Part shown: piece after piece, positions 24,787 to 33,247 of the stretch
Position numbering within the stretch: position 1 is the stretch's first letter
How the letters are laid out: every line of letters starts with the position of its first letter
Origin: JAAFJU01 sp043764895
Lineage (GTDB): Bacteria > Cyanobacteriota > Cyanobacteriia > Leptolyngbyales > Leptolyngbyaceae
Assembly: GCA_043764895.1 (NCBI GenBank)
Contig: JAYUJY010000083.1
Location: forward strand, 21,020 to 85,019
Length of the DNA stretch: 64,000 bases
Direction: 5' to 3'
The notes under the pieces: generated by a model
Databases searched by the model: none
Seen by the model: the letters and a program-made list of their open reading frames with translations, nothing else
What the model was told of the DNA's origin: nothing
Translations under genes and position numbers: made by a program

Positions 24787-26352
24787 ATGATGACGCGCGT
24801 ACCTAGATTTATTATTGTTCTAGCTAGTTTGATTGCGATTTTGGTGTTCACGCTGTGGCTCTTGAGTGCGCTGTCGCAAATTTCAGAGCTGCTGAATACT
24901 TATCCTTATTTGGGGACGGCGCTGATTTCAATTTCCATTGCGCTGGTTCTGACGCTGATTGGGCTGATGCTTTGGTATCTGGTAATTTTGCCGAAGCGCA
25001 CCGATGCCCGTCGCCGCAAAGCCCAAGCTCACCGCCCGATCGCCCCGACCGATAAAACCGAAGCCGCTACCCAAAAGCTAGAGGCCGTCCGGCTTCAAGT
25101 TGAACAGCTTCAAGATGAGATTAGCAAGCAAGAATTAATCGCCCGATCGCGCATCATTCAAGAAAATTTGGCAAAAGGCGAACTGTCCATTGTGATTTTT
25201 GGGACCGGGTCTGCGGGGAAGACGTCGCTGGTCAATGCGCTGATGGGACGCATGGTGGGACAGGTGGGGGCAGCGATGGGGACGACGCAAATTGGTGAAA
25301 CCTATCGCATTCAAATTCGTGGAATCGATCGTGAGATTTTCATCACCGACACGCCTGGAATCCTGGAGGCGGGAATCGAAGGCACCGATCGTGAACGGCT
25401 GGCAAAGACGCTGGCGACGGATGCTGATTTGTTACTCTTTGTGGTGGATAACGATATTCGGCAATCTGAATTTGCGCCGTTGGAATTGCTTGCTCGCATT
25501 GGAAAACGATCGATTCTGGTGTTCAATAAATGCGATCGCTATCCGATTCAAGATCAAGATCTGATTTTACAATCCCTGCGCGATCGGGTTTCTGGGCTGA
25601 TTGCGGCGACGGATGTAATTCGAGTCTCTGCCTGTCCGCCGAGGGTGCAACTGAACACGGGAGAGTGGGTGAATCCGGACCCGGATATCATGCCGTTGAT
25701 TCGTCAGGTGGCGGCGGTGTTGCGATCGGAGGGGGACGATTTGTTGGCCGACAATATTTTGCTCCAGTCTCAACGATTAGGGGATGAAACGCGGCGACTG
25801 CTGGACCAACAACGGCGTCGGGAAGCGGAGAAAATCGTCGATCGTTTTCAGTGGATTGGGGCGGGAGTTGTGGCCGTGACGCCTGTTCCGGTGGTGGATT
25901 TGCTGGCGACGGCTGCGGTGAATGCGCAGATGGTGGTGGAACTGGGCAAAGTTTATGGCTGTGAGATTAATAGCGATCGGGGGCGGGAACTGGCGATGTC
26001 GTTGGCTAAGACTTTAGTAAGTTTGGGATTGGTGAAGGGGGCGGTGTCGTTGGTGGCGGCGGTGTTGCAGGTGAGCGTGGTGGGATTGCTGGTGGGAAGG
26101 GCGATTCAGGGGATTAGTGCAGCGTATTTGACGCGGATTGCGGGGCGGAGTTTTATGGAATATTTCCAACGGGATCAGACGTGGGGCGATGGTGGCATGG
26201 CGGAGGTGATTCAGCAACAGTTTCAGTTGAATCGGCGAGATGAGTTTATCCGTGCGTTTGTGCAAGATGCGATCGATCGGGTAGTTCGACCGTTCAAACT
26301 CGAAGACGAACTCAAAGAGTCGCCGCTCGTTAAGCGAAAGGACGATCGGTAA
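24787..26352 (+). CDS. Membrane-bound GTPase with DUF697 domain
   Basis: 521 residues. Two membrane segments (about 8-30 and 40-62), then a coiled coil (KLEAVRLQVEQLQDEISKQE), then a G domain with GTGSAGKTSLVNAL (G1), DTPGIL (G3) and FNKCDRY (G4). The C-terminal third is the DUF697 region (VAVTPVPVVDLLATAAVNAQMVVELGKVYGCEI, then a hydrophobic pair of helices and GRAIQGISAAYLTRIAG). This order is common in cyanobacteria and related to the YcjF/ObgE-like group of unknown role. ATG 24787 is doubled (ATGATG). No operon partner is close. Confidence 0.88.
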   Translation: MMTRVPRFIIVLASLIAILVFTLWLLSALSQISELLNTYPYLGTALISISIALVLTLIGLMLWYLVILPKRTDARRRKAQAHRPIAPTDKTEAATQKLEAVRLQVEQLQDEISKQELIARSRIIQENLAKGELSIVIFGTGSAGKTSLVNALMGRMVGQVGAAMGTTQIGETYRIQIRGIDREIFITDTPGILEAGIEGTDRERLAKTLATDADLLLFVVDNDIRQSEFAPLELLARIGKRSILVFNKCDRYPIQDQDLILQSLRDRVSGLIAATDVIRVSACPPRVQLNTGEWVNPDPDIMPLIRQVAAVLRSEGDDLLADNILLQSQRLGDETRRLLDQQRRREAEKIVDRFQWIGAGVVAVTPVPVVDLLATAAVNAQMVVELGKVYGCEINSDRGRELAMSLAKTLVSLGLVKGAVSLVAAVLQVSVVGLLVGRAIQGISAAYLTRIAGRSFMEYFQRDQTWGDGGMAEVIQQQFQLNRRDEFIRAFVQDAIDRVVRPFKLEDELKESPLVKRKDDR

Positions 26353-26380
26353 GGGTGGTGGGGTCGCTCAACCTAGCCTA

Positions 26381-26431
26381 TATAATAGGATTAATTTGCC
26401 ATAATTTCTGTCCAAAATATTTGGAGGTTAT
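26381..26431 (+). promoter_or_regulatory. -10 element and ribosome site of the Uma2 gene
   Basis: A perfect TATAAT at 26381-26386 lies 45 bp before the start; no good -35 is seen. GGAGG at 26423-26427, four nt before ATG 26432, is one of the best ribosome sites in the window and fixes that start. Confidence 0.55.
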
Positions 26432-27037
26432 ATGACTACCGTCACAGCTCCGAGATCATTGATTGATAGACTGTTGCTAGATGTAAGCCATGCCAAGCTG
26501 ACTGTAACTCCAGAACACTTTGACCAACTTTGCCTGGATAACCCAGATTTACGCCTTGAATTAACGAGAGATGGAGAATTAATTGTTATGCCTCCAACGG
26601 GTGGTGAAAGTAGTGAAAAGAATGGTGATTTGTTCGGAGAAGTTTGGTACTGGAACCGACAAACCGATCGAGGTCGAGTATTCGACTCCTCGGGTGGCTA
26701 TGACTTTACGGCATTGGGAGGCGGTAAAGTAGCGCCGGATGTTTCCTGGATTGAAAAGTCTCGATTAGAGAGCATAGAAATTGTTGGTTTTATTCCAGTG
26801 GTGCCTGACTTTGTCATTGAACTCCGGTCTGCCACCGATAACCTGAAGCCGCTACAGGAAAAAATGAAAGAATATCAGCGGCTAGGCGTGAAGCTGGGCC
26901 TACTGGTCAATCCCAAAAATAAGCAGGTTGAAGTTTATCGTCTTGGGCAGGATGCAGTAGTGTTGGAGTGGCCGAGTACGATCGATTGTGGTGAGATGAT
27001 GCCAGGTTTTGTCCTCAGCCTGAGCCGCATTTGGTAA
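26432..27037 (+). CDS. Uma2-family (DUF820) putative nuclease
   Basis: 201 residues. Recognisable blocks: VTPEHFDQLCLDNPDLRLELTRDGELIVMPPTGGES, WNRQTDRGRVFDSSGGYDF, APDVSWIEKSRLE (metal Asp), PVVPDFVIELRSATDNLKPLQEKMKEYQRLGVKLGLLVNPKNKQVEVYR. This MPPTGG subtype is the same as the copy at 44 kb. The fold is PD-(D/E)xK-like. Cellular role is unknown. Confidence 0.9.
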   Translation: MTTVTAPRSLIDRLLLDVSHAKLTVTPEHFDQLCLDNPDLRLELTRDGELIVMPPTGGESSEKNGDLFGEVWYWNRQTDRGRVFDSSGGYDFTALGGGKVAPDVSWIEKSRLESIEIVGFIPVVPDFVIELRSATDNLKPLQEKMKEYQRLGVKLGLLVNPKNKQVEVYRLGQDAVVLEWPSTIDCGEMMPGFVLSLSRIW

Positions 27038-27223
27038 TTAATAGTTCTCAACACCCTGCCTTGGACTGAATTAGTTGATATTCGTAAGTCCCAAGGTTTT
27101 GACCAACGATAAAGAGTGAGAATCGATCGGAAAAGTGATGACCTGTGCCGTATCTATAGGTTGCCACTACTCTGTATTACATATGAGCAAACGATCGAAA
27201 TAGTTCTAAGTGTTCTATCTAAA

Positions 27224-27310
27224 AGCTAACGGCTCAAATCAGCGGCGACAAAGAATCTGTACGATTTACCAACCCTCCTTCGATTGTCCGCTGCATTGCG
27301 GTTGTTATGC
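27224..27310 (-). repeat. attC-like integron recombination site
   Basis: Read on the minus strand: GCATAAC (R'' type, 27310-27304), then CAATGCAGCGGACAA (left arm), a variable centre of about 35 nt, then TTTGTCGCCGCTGATTTG (right arm) and GTTAGCT (R', 27230-27224). The arms pair as CAA-T-CAGCGG-AC with two or three extra bases on one side, which is the asymmetry that marks attC bottom-strand folds. The 87-nt length is in the usual range. It lies 35 bp after the stop of the minus-strand gene, exactly where an attC sits in a cassette. R' GTTAGCT fits GTTRRRY in six of seven positions. Confidence 0.72.
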
Positions 27311-27674
27311 GGCAGCCCAACGACAAAATCATCAGTTGTCTTCTGTCATCTCTTTGGCAACGAGCGCTTGAACGCCCAAGCGATAAACTCAGTCACAACT
27401 ATCACCACCACGATGTAAATGAGGATCGGGATGCCTAGCATGTATGAGGAGATAATGATCATAGCAAGTACAAAGGAAGCGTAGTCCCTAAATGCCTCCA
27501 ACGGAATTATGCAGCTAGAAAAGGATAGAGCTGGTGGAACTGCACTACACCCGAACATCGCCAGCAACGGCAATCCGAAGCTGAGAGAGTAGAGGATGAT
27601 CCGTAGGAGGATAATCTGTCGTTTGTTGGCAGGACTCATGGTCGGAGCACTCCTAAAGTTCTTGTGATGCCTAA
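27230..27674 (-). mobile_element. Solitary integron-type gene cassette
   Basis: On the minus strand the unit starts at a perfect GTTAGGC core (27675-27669), 30 nt before the start codon of a 97-residue gene, and ends at the GTTAGCT core of the attC-like site. One gene, one attC, both cores in the same direction: this is the plan of a mobile cassette inserted between a G and TTRRRY. No integrase gene and no second cassette are seen in the window. The flanks hold degraded genes. A short pair of near-repeats, TCAGAAAGTTTCC (27685-27697) and TCAGAAACTTTCC (27724-27736), lies upstream and might be part of the insertion site. Confidence 0.65.
27346..27639 (-). CDS. Small membrane protein carried in the cassette
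   Basis: 97 residues, hydrophobic: segments at about 9-30 and 50-88 predict two or three membrane passes, with a KRSLPKR positive tail. The start ATG 27639 has AGGAG upstream (within TTTAGGAGTGCTCC). I do not recognise the family. Short membrane proteins with an MSPANKRQ-like start are common among integron cassette products, though this is a memory of style and not of homology. Its base use is poorer in CGATCG words than the neighbouring chromosome, in keeping with recent transfer. Confidence 0.65.
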   Translation of the reverse strand: MSPANKRQIILLRIILYSLSFGLPLLAMFGCSAVPPALSFSSCIIPLEAFRDYASFVLAMIIISSYMLGIPILIYIVVVIVVTEFIAWAFKRSLPKR

Positions 27675-27757
27675 CAATTATTAGTCAGAAAGTTTCCGTA
27701 TAAACGCCCCAGAACGATGATATTCAGAAACTTTCCATATCCACCCGTTCAACATCT

Positions 27758-27917
27758 TTAGCCCAGTTGGGCGATCGCTTCAAACTGGTCAAAATCTTCT
27801 AGGAGGACGATACGATGAGCAGCGATAATCTGACGAATGCGCTGTTTTCAGTTGCACTCGCCTGTTGTAGCATCCCCACAATATCGCTGATATCAACCGC
27901 ACGAGTGGCTATAAGCT
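27758..27917 (-). pseudogene. Frameshifted C-terminal gene remnant
   Basis: Minus-strand translation gives LIATRAVDISDIVGMLQQASATENS, then after a one-base frameshift RIRQIIAAHRIVLLEDFDQFEAIAQLG and a stop at 27758. The K-L-I-A-x-R-x-x-D-I-x-D-I pattern recalls the C-terminal part of AbiEii/DUF6036-like nucleotidyltransferases. No start or N-terminal part remains, so this is a degraded fragment. Confidence 0.55.
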
Positions 27918-27956
27918 TGAGGATAAGCAGGTAAGGCAGATTGATAACAGATAAAC

Positions 27957-28010
27957 TCGCACCTGTTGAATGCGGTTGGGAGAAATTTCGGCTATTGTAA
28001 ATCCTGGTTC
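27957..28010 (-). pseudogene. Fragment resembling the nitrilase C-terminus
   Basis: The minus strand encodes EPGFTIAEISPNRIQQVR. This matches the tail of the intact nitrilase gene about 720 bp away (EPGFAIAEISPNRIQQVR) in 17 of 18 residues; the DNA differs at about one base in five, mostly at third positions. It continues into unrelated codons. It is a remnant of a second, diverged nitrilase gene rather than a fresh copy. Confidence 0.75.
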
Positions 28011-28033
28011 ATCACTTGATGTCCAAGTACTCA

Positions 28034-28270
28034 CTATCTCTTGGCTAGTTCATACTGTAAAATCTCGACCTGCTCCCGAAGCTTCCCAGGATTGAGCACC
28101 GGGTCGCAATCCTCAAACGTTACCCCATCGGCATCCAAGAACTGTGATAGCGCCATCTCCACCACAAACTCCGTCGAGAACTTTCGCTCCAGCGCATAAG
28201 CCTCCAGGGCCAACCGGATTTTCTCTGGCACCTCGATTCGCAACTCAGATGTAGCACTGGATGTCTGCAT
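28034..28270 (-). CDS. Small RHH-like protein, partner of the GIY-YIG gene
   Basis: 78 residues. The part SELRIEVPEKIRLALEAYALERKFSTEFVVEMALSQFLD has the strand-helix-helix form of ribbon-helix-helix or similar DNA-binding/antitoxin proteins. The tail is acidic, then helical. The gene starts 2 bp after the GIY-YIG gene stop, so the two are co-translated. It may regulate or neutralise the nuclease; this is inferred from pairing. Confidence 0.6.
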   Translation of the reverse strand: MQTSSATSELRIEVPEKIRLALEAYALERKFSTEFVVEMALSQFLDADGVTFEDCDPVLNPGKLREQVEILQYELAKR

Positions 28271-28272
28271 CG

Positions 28273-28650
28273 TTAAACCTCGCGTGGGGGATATACAACA
28301 TTATAGGGAGGCCGCACCAGTAGGAGCAAACGTCCCTCGATCGTATCCAACTCTGTCGCAAATATCTTATTCGTCAGAGGTGCTACAGCAATCCTCAGTT
28401 CATGGGCCGCATATCCATCAATCAAGGCATAGCTTAATGCTTTATGCCCACCCTGAAACCGCATACGGATATTGGCAGATTTTCCGATGTACAAAATCTG
28501 ACCCAGTCGTCGTAGGGCGTAGATGCCCTCTGCTTGAGGTAAGTTGCTCGATCGCTTAATCAGACGATGGCAGGTCTCAAAGTCATCCCGCAGAACCTCC
28601 AGAATCCTGGCAACCTCAGCATTAATTGCATGATCACTTGGTCTGGTCAT
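28273..28650 (-). CDS. GIY-YIG nuclease-domain protein
   Basis: 125 residues. Residues about 42-70 read GIYALRRLGQILYIGKSANIRMRFQGGH, with both parts of the GIY...YIG motif and the catalytic Arg. The metal-binding Glu is in LDTIEGRLLLLVRPPYN and the final Asn is present, so the nuclease core is complete. It is stand-alone and has no other domain. It is in a tight pair with a small RHH-like gene, which suggests a toxin-antitoxin-like or selfish unit; a repair function is also possible. Confidence 0.85.
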   Translation of the reverse strand: MTRPSDHAINAEVARILEVLRDDFETCHRLIKRSSNLPQAEGIYALRRLGQILYIGKSANIRMRFQGGHKALSYALIDGYAAHELRIAVAPLTNKIFATELDTIEGRLLLLVRPPYNVVYPPREV

Positions 28651-28683
28651 CTCGATCGATCGCCTAATACTAGAACCTCAACA

Positions 28684-29496
28684 TCATGCAAAGATTCGGT
28701 GTTGGAGAGACGGCATTTGTCGTCGCACTTGTTGGATGCGGTTGGGTGAAATCTCGGCGATCGCAAACCCTGGTTCAGTTCCGGCATCCGACAGGACGGT
28801 TCCCCAAGGATCGATGATTAGCGCATGACCGTGGGATTGGCGAATGCTGTTGTGCCATCCGGTTTGGGCTGGGGCGATCGTGTAACAGGTGTTTTCGATC
28901 GATCGGGCTTGGAGCAACACTTGCCAGTGATCTTTCCCGGTGTAGGCGGTAAATGCGGCGGGAATAAAGAGGACGTCGGTTTCTTTCCGAGAGAGATGAC
29001 GAAAGAGTTCTGGAAAGCGAACGTCGTAGCAAATAGATAATCCCAAGTTCCCAAAATCCGCCGAGGCATAGACGCTGGGTAATTCAGACCCAGGAACGAC
29101 GGTAGCGGATTCGAGGTAGGTGTTGCCGTCTGGGACGTTCACATCAAAGAGATGAACTTTTTCGTACCGTGCTATTTCATTGCCGTCCTTATCCACGAGG
29201 AGCGCGGTGTTATAGACTTTGCCTTCGCCTGCGGGGACTGGATAACCGCCGCCCAAGATCATGACTTGATAGCGTTGGGCCATGGTCTTTAGAAATTTTT
29301 CACTCTCCAGGGCGATCGATTCTGCCTGCGCGATTTTGGCGAGTTCATCGCCGAGGAATGAAAAATTTTCAGGGAGTCCGATGACTTCCGCACCCCGCCG
29401 AACGGCGAGATCGATGAGGTCTTCAGCTTGGCTCAGATTTTTTTTCAAATCTGGCACGCTGGTCATTTGAATGGCCGCCGCAAGGTAGGATTTCAT
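28684..29496 (-). CDS. Carbon-nitrogen hydrolase (nitrilase superfamily)
   Basis: 270 residues with the Glu-Lys-Cys triad of the superfamily: Glu in VIGLPENFSFLG, Lys in YEKVHLFDVNVP, Cys in LGLSICYDVRFPELFR. The SICYDVRFPELFR and GKDHWQVLLQARSIENTCY motifs fit the Nit1/omega-amidase branch that repairs deaminated glutathione or removes alpha-keto amides. The substrate stays inferred. Its C-terminal EPGFAIAEISPNRIQQVR is also found as a fragment 700 bp downstream. It precedes argG by 136 bp on the same strand, but no operon is evident. Confidence 0.9.
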   Translation of the reverse strand: MKSYLAAAIQMTSVPDLKKNLSQAEDLIDLAVRRGAEVIGLPENFSFLGDELAKIAQAESIALESEKFLKTMAQRYQVMILGGGYPVPAGEGKVYNTALLVDKDGNEIARYEKVHLFDVNVPDGNTYLESATVVPGSELPSVYASADFGNLGLSICYDVRFPELFRHLSRKETDVLFIPAAFTAYTGKDHWQVLLQARSIENTCYTIAPAQTGWHNSIRQSHGHALIIDPWGTVLSDAGTEPGFAIAEISPNRIQQVRRQMPSLQHRIFA

Positions 29497-29632
29497 AGCT
29501 TTATTGTCTGTAAGATAAATAGGCTGAACTTAGCATGAAGGCCCACACGTCGTCGTTAGTTCAGTATCCCCCCAAACGGCTCAGGCGATCGGGGGAATAG
29601 ACGATGATTTCCTAGCGAAGCCGGGTGTTGGC

Positions 29633-30835
29633 CTAACCCCGCGTCATCTGTGACCACACCCGAGTCGGCAAGCCCCACACATAAATGAACCCTTCCGCCG
29701 CCCGATGGTCAAACTGATCGCCTGCACCGTAAGTTGCCAAGTCCTCCGCATACAGTGAATTGACGGATTTACGACCGACGATCGTGGCATTGCCTTTAAA
29801 TAGCTTAACGCGGACAATCCCAGTAACGCGTTCTTGGGTGTTGTGAACAAAAGCATCGATCGCACTTTTGAGCGGGCTATACCAGAGACCGTTGTAAACC
29901 ATTTGGCCGTAGGTTTCTTCGATGCCGCGTTTGTACATCGTCACATCCTTTGCCAGGGTGAGGCTTTCGAGATCGCGGTGCGCATGAATCAGCATGATCA
30001 AGGCCGGGGTCTCGTAGATTTCGCGGGACTTAATGCCCACCAGACGATTTTCTAACATATCGATGCGTCCAATGCCATGGTTGCCCACGATCGCATTCAA
30101 GTACACAAAAATCTCGACGGGTCCGTAGGCTTGACCGTTGACCGCAACCGGAATCCCTTTTTCAAACTCGATTTCGAGATATTCGGGTTCGTTGGGCGTG
30201 TCCTCAATGCGCTTAGTGAGGGCAAAGACTTCTTCCGTGGGTTCGTAGTATGGGTCTTCTAACGGTCCAGCTTCTACGCTGCGGCCCAAGAGATTTAGGT
30301 CTACGCTGTAGGGAGATGACTTTTTCACTGGAGACGGAATTCCGCAGCGTTCCCCGTAGGCTATGGTTTCCTCGCGGCTCATGCCCCATTCGCGTGCAGG
30401 GGCTAGGACTTTGAGATTGGGGTTCAGGGCTGCGATCGCCACATCAAAGCGCACTTGATCGTTGCCTTTGCCTGTACAGCCGTGAGCCACAGCATCGGCT
30501 CCGTATTTTTCGGCAGCTTCGACGAGAAGTTTGGCGATTAGGGGCCGTGCGAGGGCGGTGGAGAGCGGATAGCGGTTTTCGTAGAGGGCGTTGGCTTGGA
30601 GGGCCGGAAAGGCGTAGTTTTGAATGAATTCTAACTTTGCGTCTGCCACCAGCGAAATTGATGCGCCGGAATTGAGTGCCTTTTGACGGATGGGTTCGAG
30701 TTCGTCGCCTTGGCCTAGGTCAGCGGCCAGAGTAATAACTTCTTCAACGCCCCATTCTTGCTTGAGATACGGAATACAGACGGAGGTATCTACCCCACCA
30801 GAATACGCCAATACCACCTTTTTCGCTCGCCCCAT
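29633..30835 (-). CDS. argG: Argininosuccinate synthase
   Basis: Joins citrulline and aspartate at the cost of ATP, the seventh step of arginine synthesis. The start KKVVLAYSGGVDTSVCIPYLK holds the PP-loop SGGVDTS. Further blocks are AHGCTGKGNDQVRFD, KKSSPYSVDLNLLGRSVEAG and ENRLVGIKSREIYETP. 400 residues is the family's normal length. The start is ATG 30835. The upstream 200 bp is AT-rich and probably holds the promoter; I cannot pick a box with confidence. Confidence 0.97.
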   Translation of the reverse strand: MGRAKKVVLAYSGGVDTSVCIPYLKQEWGVEEVITLAADLGQGDELEPIRQKALNSGASISLVADAKLEFIQNYAFPALQANALYENRYPLSTALARPLIAKLLVEAAEKYGADAVAHGCTGKGNDQVRFDVAIAALNPNLKVLAPAREWGMSREETIAYGERCGIPSPVKKSSPYSVDLNLLGRSVEAGPLEDPYYEPTEEVFALTKRIEDTPNEPEYLEIEFEKGIPVAVNGQAYGPVEIFVYLNAIVGNHGIGRIDMLENRLVGIKSREIYETPALIMLIHAHRDLESLTLAKDVTMYKRGIEETYGQMVYNGLWYSPLKSAIDAFVHNTQERVTGIVRVKLFKGNATIVGRKSVNSLYAEDLATYGAGDQFDHRAAEGFIYVWGLPTRVWSQMTRG

Positions 30836-31073
30836 GACTCATCCTCACGCTAACTTTGACAACGTTCAATCTTAAGCGATGACGCACGCGAATGCATTGA
30901 CAATTTCTGTGATGCGGTGATTTGTCTAGAGTTGATCTGGATTTGATTTAGGGCGTAGACGGGATTTATGCAGGAAGACAGAGAGATTATGGCACATAGT
31001 CTGCAACGGGATACATGATTAAATCGTGAAAGTAACTTAATATTTGATTACAAAAATTTTAGTTTCAAATCCT

Positions 31074-32183
31074 ATGGTTAGTAAGACACCATTTTACATT
31101 CCCTCATTAGATGGAATTCGTGTTGTTGCATTTTCGATCGTCTTTTTAGCTCATGCAGGCTTGGGACAATGGATTCCGGCAGGCTTTGGCGTTACTATAT
31201 TTTTCTTTTTGAGTGGATATCTTATTACGACGTTGATTCGTCGGGAATGTGAAAAGTTTGGAGATTTAGATTTTAAACTATTTTACATGAGACGAATTCT
31301 TCGGATTTGGCCTTCTTTTTACTTGACGTTAATCGTTGCCATTGGGTTGACTTTAATGGGCTTTTTGTCGGGTTCTTTGGAGTTACCCGCTGTATTGATC
31401 CAATTCTTTCATGTCGCAAATTACGGGGTGATGAACGGTTGGACGGCGATGGCTCCGGGAACGGATGTTTACTGGTCTTTGGCGGTAGAAGAGCATTTTT
31501 ATCTGATTTCCCCTTGGTTTTACCTATTCTTGATTCGCTGTAAACTTACATCAAAGCAGCAGGCGGCGGTCATGTGGACTCTGTGCGCGCTCATTTTGAT
31601 GTGGCGATGTATCTTAGTCTTTGGGTTGAATGCTCCGGAGACTCGGGTGTTCTATGGAACAGATACTCGAATTGATTCTATTCTGTTTGGCTGTATCTTA
31701 GCGGTGCATGGCAATCCAATGCTTGATCATTCATCAATTTCTTCAGTTGGGGCGACAGAACACGCTTCAATTAACACTCGATCGAAACGACTATTACTCC
31801 CGCTTGGGTTTGGACTATTGGCAATTTCTTTCGTTATTCGGAATGCAGAATTTCGTGAAACATTGCGCTATACAATTCAGGGGTTGGCCTTAATCCCCAT
31901 TTTTATTGTTGCGATTCGTGAACCTAAATTTATTCTGTTTCGTTGGCTTAATATTGGGTGGATTCGGTTTTTAGGGTTGATGAGTTATTCTCTGTACTTG
32001 ATTCATCATGTGGTCATTATAGGAGTGAGGTCTTGGGGTCGTCAGTTGCATCCGATGTCTCAGGGTGCGCTGTCTCTCGGCCTTTCGATCGCGATCGCTC
32101 ATGCCTTGTATGTCACGATCGAACAGCCCATGGCTCAGATTCGCAAGCAGTTTGCTCGGCACTCTGAGGCAAATTGGCACTGA
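31074..32183 (+). CDS. Acyltransferase 3 family membrane protein (OafA/YrhL-like)
   Basis: About 369 residues with ten or so membrane segments. IPSLDGIRVVAFSIVFLAHAG holds the catalytic His. The FYMRRILRIWPSFYLTL block (R-x-x-R-I-x-P) and YWSLAVEEHFYLISPWFYLFL are diagnostic. The family adds acyl groups (often O-acetyl) to surface sugars. ATG 31074 is preferred; the longer frame would start at a TTG (31044). No glycosyltransferase operon surrounds it, so the target polysaccharide is unknown. Confidence 0.88.
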   Translation: MVSKTPFYIPSLDGIRVVAFSIVFLAHAGLGQWIPAGFGVTIFFFLSGYLITTLIRRECEKFGDLDFKLFYMRRILRIWPSFYLTLIVAIGLTLMGFLSGSLELPAVLIQFFHVANYGVMNGWTAMAPGTDVYWSLAVEEHFYLISPWFYLFLIRCKLTSKQQAAVMWTLCALILMWRCILVFGLNAPETRVFYGTDTRIDSILFGCILAVHGNPMLDHSSISSVGATEHASINTRSKRLLLPLGFGLLAISFVIRNAEFRETLRYTIQGLALIPIFIVAIREPKFILFRWLNIGWIRFLGLMSYSLYLIHHVVIIGVRSWGRQLHPMSQGALSLGLSIAIAHALYVTIEQPMAQIRKQFARHSEANWH

Positions 32184-32254
32184 GGCAAATGATCGAAGCA
32201 GCCCACGAGAGGGCAAAAGGCTATTCGTAGGCTGCTCCTGTAACCCATTCCTTA

Positions 32255-33247
32255 TTACTCTTTAACTGATTTTACCGAATCGCCGACCTTGAAACCCGAA
32301 CCTGAAATGACCTTCCCCACGGCATAATCACGGGCCACTTCAATGATTTCAAGCTTGCCAATGGATGAACTTACGCTGCGAATGACTTTCCCTGTTGACG
32401 GGTCTTTCACTTGCTTCGTGACGCGTTCGACGGAAATTTTCATCCCATTGGTAAAACCTGCGGCTGATCCTTTGTTTAACGTCACCTGTCCGCCGCCAAT
32501 GTCCGCGATCATCGCTTCCAATCCGCTCCCAGAGTACGCTGATAACTTTGAAGACGACTCGACTACAGTGCCCACCATTTGCGTCACCGCCTTATCGGCT
32601 GCCGAACTCAGCAGTGTGTCGTTGTTTGCCGTGGCTTCACTGCCACCGATTCCGAGGACTTGGACGGAGCCACTGCCTTGTTCTGCTTGACCTTGGCCTT
32701 TTGCCGTGGCAATAATCTCACCCGTGGTCGTGTCTACGAGACGCGCTGTGATTTGGACATTTGCGATATTCGTTTTCTTCGCATTGCCAAAGAGTCCGCC
32801 AAAGCTAAAACCAGATGATTTTTGATCGACGTTGAATTGGGTAATGCTACCAATCAGCACGGCTTCTACCCCGAGGAGTTTGCCGATTTGGGCCGCAGAT
32901 CCAGCATCCACCCGACCCGAATCTCCTAAATTCTGCTCTCGGAGAATCGCTTCAATCTTACTCCGTTCGATCACCCGGTAAGATCCACTTTCCACTAGCT
33001 TATTGACAATGATATCGCCAATACCTTTCGATGCACCCTGGCCCATCCAGCCGGAAGCGAAAGGATTTCCGCTGACGCTGCCACTATCAAAATCAAGGAC
33101 CGCAATGCGACGTTTCTGGACGGACTGAGCTTGCGCGATCGTGATTGTGGCAGGCATTTCAGTCGCGATCGCCATGACGGGCGTCCCGAAACTGGTCAAT
33201 ACCATGATTGAGAGGGCGATCGGAGTTGAATGAAGATTGGAGGCCAT
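32255..33247 (-). CDS. CsgG/HfaB-family secreted protein
   Basis: 330 residues with an N-terminal signal sequence (about 1-27, ending AIA or further on at AQA; no lipobox). The domain starts RRIAVLDFDSGS and continues with ASKGIGDIIVNKLVESGSYRVIERSKIEAILREQNLGDSGRVD and IGKLLGVEAVLIGSITQF. This is the CsgG fold, which in curli systems forms an export pore but in many bacteria occurs alone. The C-terminal 80 residues (MIADIGGGQVTLNKGSAAGFTNGMKISVERV) resemble a FlgT-like tail. No curli genes are nearby. Confidence 0.82.
   Translation of the reverse strand: MASNLHSTPIALSIMVLTSFGTPVMAIATEMPATITIAQAQSVQKRRIAVLDFDSGSVSGNPFASGWMGQGASKGIGDIIVNKLVESGSYRVIERSKIEAILREQNLGDSGRVDAGSAAQIGKLLGVEAVLIGSITQFNVDQKSSGFSFGGLFGNAKKTNIANVQITARLVDTTTGEIIATAKGQGQAEQGSGSVQVLGIGGSEATANNDTLLSSAADKAVTQMVGTVVESSSKLSAYSGSGLEAMIADIGGGQVTLNKGSAAGFTNGMKISVERVTKQVKDPSTGKVIRSVSSSIGKLEIIEVARDYAVGKVISGSGFKVGDSVKSVKE

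Noticed and set aside
27685..27736. Two near-repeats TCAGAAA(G/C)TTTCC as attI direct repeats
   Set aside because: No integrase gene is near and attI sites are too variable to call from two short repeats; kept only as a remark.
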